A stretch of 61,919 nucleotides of DNA from an uncultured Collinsella sp. (GTDB taxonomy: Bacteria; Actinomycetota; Coriobacteriia; Coriobacteriales; Coriobacteriaceae): contig UQPI01000007.1 in assembly GCA_900542945.1 (NCBI GenBank), positions 1 to 61,919 of the forward strand. Reading direction: 5' to 3'. The position numbers were made by a program, and so were the translations under genes. The notes under the pieces are model-generated. The model was given only the letters and a program-made list of their open reading frames with translations. It was not told where the DNA came from and did no database searches. Positions 57,301-61,919 of the stretch are shown here, piece after piece. The first letter of the stretch is position 1, and each line of letters starts with the position of its first letter.

Positions 57301-57768
57301 GACGGCGACAAGTCCCAGACCCTGAGCTTCGACAAGATTGATTACAAACTCGATCAACTCGACCAGCTCGCGTCTGGCCCCACTGGCCGTGGTGCTTCCA
57401 AGACCTTCACGTACTACGTGCGCGAGAAAGACGACGGTTCGCTGTTCTCGCACTATACGTACGACAAGTCGGTCTATCAGATTACGGTTAACGCGACTGA
57501 CGACTCTAACCACCATATCGACGTCACTGCGACCTACAAGCAGATTCAGGATCGTGATGGCAATGAAGTGACCACTGACACGCCCCACGACCTCACCGGC
57601 AAGTCCACTCCCACCTTCACCAACACCTACTCCACCTCTTTGCCCCTTTCTGGTATGTCGGGCGTCACTCTGACGTACCTTGCCGGCGCGGCGATGCTTT
57701 GCGTCGCTGCGGCCTGGATGCACGTTCGTCGCAAGGCGAGCGCGAGGGGAGGTGAGCGTCGTGAATAA
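54319..57768 (+). CDS. Large sortase-anchored surface adhesin/pilin with beta-helix
   Basis: A 1149-residue secreted protein. It has a long signal peptide (1 to about 45, ending SQAIA), an acidic linker (46-133), and a Gly/Asn-rich parallel beta-helix of repeated GGxIxGN-type turns (about 135-750). Two FctA/Spy0128-like pilin domains follow (about 765-890 with TKKLEGRKL and YYLVEDP; about 955-1105 with TKVVEGG and YYVREKD), which usually form Lys-Asn isopeptide bonds. The sorting signal is LPLSG near 1107, then a membrane helix and RRK tail. Probably a tip adhesin or ancillary pilin. ATG 54319 follows GGGGAGGAG. A G9 tract lies in codons 58-61. It overlaps the next gene by 8 bases. Confidence 0.88.
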   Translation: MKANSDKSKQSNKATRRVLAGVLCGASVLSLVLSLVMPPISQAIANDAQTVSTEETVMGGGSSSESTGIDNSTNGDAGTDAENQNSDDAASDDDARPEEQSKDESQAEDNDAMDVNAVASAEEAAESEETTTAITNITNADDLSAKLQGVGENQTACFELTADIDYAGEIKLEKSGSNITLNLNGHKIKCLNTDKPLFDVANGATLTIKDEIKDSAPVTETVNDVQQLTDQGQKLDPNNYGKKVELNYVGGIPSNLTYYVTKSTPSGTGTIETLVRHNVDIKGAIVACDGNANLKLINLYNNNGKGGTFNLVSGVITQKQGSSVSSLVYAENGSTVNMRGGYVCGASGSGAGGGIEIHGNSTLEVSGGVIAGNSAPSGGGVYAKDSTVNITNGVISGNSTLATGVGFGGGIMAEGGSVTVSGGYITNNKYANYCGNDGNGDHGGAGLAAKNGTHVTISGGQITGNYSEEAGGGVYVTDIEHQGASSRKTMAWLNITGGTIASNVSFRSEGAGIRVGQMVDAMIKGASNSNPVYITNNHCMSRFDWGGGGIFVQGDSKVASNAGRLFVYNSYISSNEAGGYGGGVAVCPTGKTLVTGTDGTAIFGNTSAGNEQNANDYESVSNTGNNGTPHLSGGGHGKDQDSDAYNAEVFRENGHADFFLAAEGHTTPIAAVIGKMLGGGDAKYRGSLELQKAITIPANGGVQVYNSIGLSSDVKAQDPEAINARKAALEAGATFITGNYSWNHGGGIMSNGDLYMGAPEDTYVYPSLKLKATKKLEGRKLNDGEFSFTVYRKDSDDPLAGTTAGTTFNRDVCTEVGTAANDAEGSITFDLGEQFASSGAGNEITYYLVEDPGGDSGITYDSSVYKIVVTAEDTKTLLMSVPSKENSSQLKDLYIHNYTIKNVGVTKYEFRESSGKWENVKARSKVQKSGDYYPIICEGDSTTFTNKFTPYDSKGSWTPMATKVVEGGEMKEFTLQLATDTDFTDIVSSKSTTADGDKSQTLSFDKIDYKLDQLDQLASGPTGRGASKTFTYYVREKDDGSLFSHYTYDKSVYQITVNATDDSNHHIDVTATYKQIQDRDGNEVTTDTPHDLTGKSTPTFTNTYSTSLPLSGMSGVTLTYLAGAAMLCVAAAWMHVRRKASARGGERRE
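54492..54500 (+). repeat. Run of nine G in the adhesin coding sequence
   Basis: Follows AT in ATGGGGGGGGGTTCC within codons for MGGGS, just after the signal peptide. With one G more, the frame stops at TGA four codons later. With one G fewer, it stops at TAG eleven or twelve codons later. This is the hallmark of a slipped-strand phase-variation tract. Confidence 0.85.
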
Positions 57769-59428
57769 GAAAGTTTGCTCCTTCCCGATCTTGTTTGCGC
57801 TGCTTGCCCTCCTGATCGGCATCTGCGCGGTTGTGTTCCCCGCATCCGCGCAGGCCGCGCCGACCTCGACCGGTTCCATCACGGTGAGCGGCGCCGTGGC
57901 GAGCAACTACGACGCCTACCAGATCTTTAGCGCCAACGTCGTCGACGGCGACGGCGACGCCAAGACCTTTACCGACCTCGCTTGGGCAAGCGACGCCGCG
58001 CGCGACGCTGTCCTGCCTGTGCTGCACAGCGCCGGCATGCCCGATTCCCAGACCACCGCGCAGGAAGCTGCCGAGTGGCTCAACACCGATTCCCACCTTA
58101 CGAGCGCGCTGAGCGCACAGCTCGCTCGTTCCCTCCAGAGCTCTGGCGCCGTGCCCGTGGCCCTTAACGCGGGCACGGCGGCCGAGCTGCCCTGCGGCTA
58201 CTGGCTCATCGTCGCCAGAGACGACGCCATCGCCCAGGGCGAGGCCGGCACCGCGCCGATCATGGCGCTGGTGGGCGGCAACGCCGTCACCGTCAAGCCC
58301 AAGGCCGCGACGCCCAAGGTCGCCAAGCACGTGCTGGAGGACAACACCGCCGCATGGCAGAAGGCCGCCGACGCCACGGTCGCCGACGACCTGTACTGGC
58401 GCCTCTCGGCCACGGTTCCCGCGGGCCTTTCCGCCTATGACACCTACGCGGTGCAGTTCGTCGACACCATGAGCGCGGGGCTCGACCCCTCCAAGGTGGC
58501 CGCGAGCATGCGCGTGTACGTGGCGGCGGGCGCGGATGGCACCTTCGACGCCGTCTCGAACGGTAAGGACGGGCGCGCCGGCACCGAGCCCGCGCAGGGC
58601 TGGACCGACATCACGGCCCAGTGCGCCACCAAGGTGGCGGCGGACGGGACCTTCACCGTGCGCACCGGCGACCTGATCGCCGCGCTCGGCGGGGCCGACG
58701 CCTTCGCCGCGGGCGCCCGCGTGGTCGCCGTGTACAACGCGCCGCTCAACAGCGCGTGCAACCGCGGCATCGCGAAGGGCAACCCCAACGAGGTCTATCT
58801 GCGCTACCCGCGCTCTCCCTTTGCCGACCAGTCCGGCGATGCCGGCTTCACCCGCACGCCGAGCGACGATGCGTGCGCCTACACTTGGGATCTCGCGCTC
58901 ACCAAGCGCGGCAGCGACGGCGACAAGCCGCTTGCCGGGGCGGTCCTGAGCATCGCCGACGACCGCGGCCGCACGCTGGCGGCCGACGGCACGTGGGATG
59001 CGGAGGGCAAGGCCACCGTCACCACGGGCGAGGACGGCCGTGTGACCGTCTCGGGCGTGGACTCGGGCAAGCTGGAGGTCCGCGAGCTCAAGGCGCCCAA
59101 GGGCTACACCGCCTTTGAGGGCACGCGCTCCGTGACGGTCAAGGCCGAGGGCCTGGACGTCGACCAGGTGGCCGCCGCCAAGCCCAAGCTCACCATCACG
59201 GCCGAGTCGCCCCTGCGCGCCGACAGCGCGGACGGGTCGACGGGCAGCTTGGAGGCGTCGCTCATCAACACGCCCACCGGCACACCCCCTAGCATTACCA
59301 CCGGAGGCTTTATGCCCTCGACTGGCGATATGGCAATGTACGCCGCGGCCGCCGCAGCGGTCGCCGGAGCCGCGCTCATCGTGGTCGCGCTCCTGGTCAA
59401 GCGGGGAGGTGGCAGCCATAAAGAGTAG
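57761..59428 (+). CDS. Sortase-anchored pilin subunit (isopeptide D2 and Cna-B type)
   Basis: A 555-residue secreted protein with signal peptide 1-33 (ending AQAA). An N-terminal domain (about 38-180, SYDAYQIF-like start) is followed by a fimbrial isopeptide D2-type domain (about 185-375; PKVAKHVLED with the likely Lys, and GNPNEVYLRY with the likely Asn). A Cna-B domain spans about 385-480 (LTKRGSDGDKPLAGA, LEVRELKAPKGY). The sorting signal FMPSTG lies near 517, then a membrane helix and KRGGG tail. Start is GTG 57761 after GGGGAGG, overlapping the adhesin stop. It is clearly more GC-rich than the genes on either side. Confidence 0.88.
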   Translation: MNKKVCSFPILFALLALLIGICAVVFPASAQAAPTSTGSITVSGAVASNYDAYQIFSANVVDGDGDAKTFTDLAWASDAARDAVLPVLHSAGMPDSQTTAQEAAEWLNTDSHLTSALSAQLARSLQSSGAVPVALNAGTAAELPCGYWLIVARDDAIAQGEAGTAPIMALVGGNAVTVKPKAATPKVAKHVLEDNTAAWQKAADATVADDLYWRLSATVPAGLSAYDTYAVQFVDTMSAGLDPSKVAASMRVYVAAGADGTFDAVSNGKDGRAGTEPAQGWTDITAQCATKVAADGTFTVRTGDLIAALGGADAFAAGARVVAVYNAPLNSACNRGIAKGNPNEVYLRYPRSPFADQSGDAGFTRTPSDDACAYTWDLALTKRGSDGDKPLAGAVLSIADDRGRTLAADGTWDAEGKATVTTGEDGRVTVSGVDSGKLEVRELKAPKGYTAFEGTRSVTVKAEGLDVDQVAAAKPKLTITAESPLRADSADGSTGSLEASLINTPTGTPPSITTGGFMPSTGDMAMYAAAAAAVAGAALIVVALLVKRGGGSHKE

Positions 59429-59536
59429 CTGGCAGCCCCACAGAGAGCGGGGCGAGACGTAGCGAAGTAGATGCTTAGACACAGACAGATGATGATCGAT
59501 CAAATGAGAATCAAACGGAAAACGGAGGAAAAGAAG

Positions 59537-61318
59537 ATGAGCATGAGCAAGAACATCGCACGCCTGGCAGTAACCGCCGGCCTCACAGCGGCGTTGAGCT
59601 TCGGCGGAGTCATGGCCCCGGTCACGATGGCGTTTGCTGAGGAGGGTGCGACGGGCAGCATCACGATCAATAAGGTCAACGACGCCAACAAGGACAATAC
59701 GTTCAAGGCTTATCAGATCTTCAAGGCAAAAGTCGTTGACGAGAAAGATAATGGTAAGGTTGCTTCCGATATTAAATGGGCAAATGGTGTTATCGGTTCC
59801 AAGGTGATTACAGCCATTACGGAGTCTACCGAGTATCAGGAACTCGTGAAGAAAGATCCTACCAAGAAGCTCAAGGACGATCCCTCTGCTTCGGATGTGG
59901 CTGAGTGGCTTTCTCAAAATGTAACGGGCACTTCTGCCAGCACGGCAACTACTGGTGGTACGCGCGTTGCTTCCGGTAGCGTATTGAATTCGATTGCTAA
60001 AGCTGTGGCTAAAGATGAGACCGCCGTGGGTAGCTCATTTAAGGCGGGCGTGAAGTGGACGTGCCCTCATGATAGCGGAGATGGCTATTACCTGTTCGTG
60101 TCTGATGGACTTGCGGATCCAGCCAAGCCGAACACTGGCACCTCCCCGATTTTCGCCATCGTTGGCGGTGATTCCGTGGTCGTTACCGAGAAGACCAGCA
60201 TCCCCACGGTCGAAAAGAAGATTCTCGATGACACTGCTGGTCCGGATGCTGCCAATGCCGGAGAGGGCAACTGGAAAGATAGCGGTGATGCTTGGATCGG
60301 ACAGGAAATCGACTACAGGCTGACCGGTCGCGTTGCGGACAATATTGCCTCGTACGATACCTATTACTATGAATTCCAAGATACGCTGAGTAAGGGTCTT
60401 AAGGTTGTAAAGAAATCCGATGGCTCGCTGAACGCTTTGCATGTCTATATCGTTAACAATGGTACAAAGAACGAGGTTAAATTCGATAAAACCAACGGTT
60501 ACGATGTGGCCGTGACTGACGATGTGACTACTGGAACTGAACTCCTTAAGGTTTCTTTCGATAACCTTAAAGCGGTTCAGAGTGCTAAGGGAAACAAGAT
60601 TAGTGTCGATGCTGCTTCTACGGTGGTCGTGACCTACAAAGCTCAGCTCACCGGCGATGCCGAATACACGGCCACCGGCAACACCAATAAGGTCAAGCTT
60701 GTCTATTCCAACAATCCCATGACTAATGATAAGGGCACTTCTGAGTCGGACAAGGTCACTGACTACGTCTTTGGTCTCGATGTCACTAAGACCGACCCGG
60801 ATAACGAGAGTGCAAATCTCGTTGCTGGCTTTAAGGTCAAAATGATCAAGGAAGGAGACAAGGAAATAGCCGATGGCGGTCAATGGTTGACTGCGGATGG
60901 TGGACTTACCACTGATGTAAACAAAGCCGGGGAGTTCAAGACTGAGACTAGTAATAAGGTCTTTATCCCTGGTCTCGTTGCGGGTACGTACGAGATTAGC
61001 GAGACGACTACCCCTTCGGGCTACAACACCATCGCTCCCTTCCAGATTACGGTGAAGCCGGCCTACGATACTGCTGGCAATCTGACGGGGCTCACTGTTT
61101 CCGATACCTCCAATATGGTCGATTCGGAAAAGACGAACGCGAGCATCGATTCGACCAAGATCCCCGTCACCATCAAGAACAAGAAGGGCTCCGGCCTCCC
61201 CCTCACCGGTCTTAACGGCGTGACCTTCACTTGGATCGCTGGTGGCGCGGTGCTGTGCATCGGCGTGGCGCACCTCATCCGCAGCCGTAAGCAGGCTGAG
61301 GAGTCCGAGCAGGAGTAA
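59537..61318 (+). CDS. Major backbone pilin candidate, sortase-anchored
   Basis: A 593-residue secreted protein. Signal peptide 1 to about 35 (ending AFA), N-terminal domain (ITINKVND, AYQIFKAKVVD), D2-type isopeptide domain (IPTVEKKILDD, FQDTLSKGLK, GNTNKVKLVYSNNP), Cna-B-type domain (about 440-540, LDVTKTDPD, YEISETTTPSGY), sorting signal LPLTG near 562, membrane helix, basic tail. Same domain order as the previous gene, so they are paralogues, but this one has lower GC. Start 59537 (MSMSKNIA) follows GGAGGAAAAG. The canonical LPxTG and an abundant-protein-like leader make it the likely shaft subunit. Confidence 0.88.
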   Translation: MSMSKNIARLAVTAGLTAALSFGGVMAPVTMAFAEEGATGSITINKVNDANKDNTFKAYQIFKAKVVDEKDNGKVASDIKWANGVIGSKVITAITESTEYQELVKKDPTKKLKDDPSASDVAEWLSQNVTGTSASTATTGGTRVASGSVLNSIAKAVAKDETAVGSSFKAGVKWTCPHDSGDGYYLFVSDGLADPAKPNTGTSPIFAIVGGDSVVVTEKTSIPTVEKKILDDTAGPDAANAGEGNWKDSGDAWIGQEIDYRLTGRVADNIASYDTYYYEFQDTLSKGLKVVKKSDGSLNALHVYIVNNGTKNEVKFDKTNGYDVAVTDDVTTGTELLKVSFDNLKAVQSAKGNKISVDAASTVVVTYKAQLTGDAEYTATGNTNKVKLVYSNNPMTNDKGTSESDKVTDYVFGLDVTKTDPDNESANLVAGFKVKMIKEGDKEIADGGQWLTADGGLTTDVNKAGEFKTETSNKVFIPGLVAGTYEISETTTPSGYNTIAPFQITVKPAYDTAGNLTGLTVSDTSNMVDSEKTNASIDSTKIPVTIKNKKGSGLPLTGLNGVTFTWIAGGAVLCIGVAHLIRSRKQAEESEQE

Positions 61319-61419
61319 CGCTCGCTCACCCATCCCTTTGGCAGGTGGGATGTGATGGCCATGAGACTTGCTGACACCTTTCTCGTCCATCCACGTTCTT
61401 GCTTTGCCATTCTCTTTTC

Positions 61420-61457
61420 GGGGCAGACTCCGCGCTGGAGTCTGCCCCGTTCTTTTT
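61420..61457 (+). terminator. Terminator after the pilin cluster
   Basis: Twelve-base perfect stem GGGGCAGACTCC/GGAGTCTGCCCC, loop GCGCT region, T-rich tail TTCTTTTT. Confidence 0.9.
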
Positions 61458-61602
61458 GGACAACGCAGCCAGCCTCCACCGTCCGATGCGGGTACGTTCG
61501 TCATCGCGTTTCTCGACTCGTATGAGGTTCGGTTTAAGGTCCGTAGGCGCACGCGCGGTGCGGACGGTAGAAGGCATTTGCGCCGCAACAAGCGCAAATA
61601 AG

Positions 61603-61636
61603 AATGCCCGGGGGTAGGATCCCGGGCATTTAACTA
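61603..61636. terminator. Second terminator-like hairpin after the pilin cluster
   Basis: AATGCCCGGG (61603-61612) pairs with CCCGGGCATT (61621-61630), then TAACTAAA. Between the two hairpins lies 140 bases with no supported gene. Confidence 0.6.
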
Positions 61637-61704
61637 AAGCTGAAAACTAGGCCGCCCGCGCTCCCAAACATTTACGCGGGGTGCGTCGTTTTCTATTGAC
61701 ATTG

Positions 61705-61740
61705 TATCCCGAATCGCCCCGCCGATTCGGGATATTTTGA
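61705..61740. terminator. Third hairpin near the window end
   Basis: TATCCCGAATCG (61705-61716) pairs with CGATTCGGGATA (61723-61734), followed by TTTTG. The remaining bases to 61919 show no supported gene. Confidence 0.55.
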
Positions 61741-61919
61741 AAACGCAAACACGTCGGGCAAACCCGGACAATGCGGCCAGGCTCCGCTGGATGAGGAATA
61801 GTGTTTGTAACTATCGAACAAATGTTTGTCAAAATCGCGTTTACCAGCTGTAAGTGCGAGTGCTCGCAGTAAAATGGCTTTGCGACGCATTCCGTGCGCG
61901 GGCGGCCGACGACTCGATC

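Noticed and set aside
61368..61601. Small basic open frame after the pilin terminator
   Set aside because: It spans a terminator stem, has no ribosome site and no recognisable content apart from an Arg-rich end.

Overview
The window looks like a chromosomal segment of a gut coriobacterium, most likely Collinsella or a close relative (Actinomycetota, Coriobacteriia). Supporting points are the high GC with strongly GC-ending codons, Shine-Dalgarno starts, a GlnR-type regulator beside a glutamine synthetase homologue, LPxTG-type pilins, and pectin/uronate use without respiratory genes. The genus is inferred from gene content and was not tested by any search.

Layout. 0.2-3.2 kb (minus): tetR, larC, larB and serB, i.e. 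part of nickel-pincer cofactor synthesis plus phosphoserine phosphatase. 3.5-9.3 kb (plus): aspS, a small HPr with Asp at position 46, and an iron-uptake unit (feoA, feoA, feoB and a Cys-rich FeoB partner) with palindromic candidate iron-regulator sites. 9.5-34.6 kb: a large pectin/uronate catabolic island. A LacI regulator is followed by uxaC-uxaB-uxaA, a GPH-type sugar transporter, an intracellular GH28, a pectin-esterase/alpha-beta-hydrolase fusion, an SGNH esterase, a GH105, a TIM-barrel protein, two flavin/Fe-S oxidoreductases, DhuI-like and DhuD-like enzymes, a GntR regulator, eda, kdgK and a second LacI. At least nine GTGAACGTTCAC-like palindromes mark its promoters. Galacturonate would flow through tagaturonate and altronate, and unsaturated uronate through DhuI/DhuD. 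Both routes meet at KDG, then KdgK and Eda give pyruvate and glyceraldehyde-3-phosphate. No enzyme of the island shows a signal peptide, so oligosaccharides are probably imported whole.

34.6-35.5 kb: a HepT/MNT toxin-antitoxin pair whose MNT antitoxin carries an extra RelB/DinJ-like N-terminus. 35.6-47.3 kb: a glutamine synthetase homologue lacking several catalytic residues, a GlnR-like regulator, htrA, ligA, a MATE exporter and a heterodimeric ABC exporter. 47.3-53.9 kb: a gene of unknown function, moaA, a moaC-mobB fusion, an MFS transporter and a HAD phosphatase, with intergenic spaces crowded by dispersed palindromic repeats. 54.3-61.3 kb: three sortase-type pilin or adhesin genes. The first has a run of nine G near its 5' end, and a change of one G in either direction closes the frame within about a dozen codons, so it is a strong phase-variation candidate. 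No sortase gene lies inside the window.

At least four families of small palindromic repeats occupy intergenic spaces at 9.0, 25.9-31.1, 37.7 and 47.3-53.9 kb. No rRNA, tRNA, CRISPR array or complete insertion sequence was seen.
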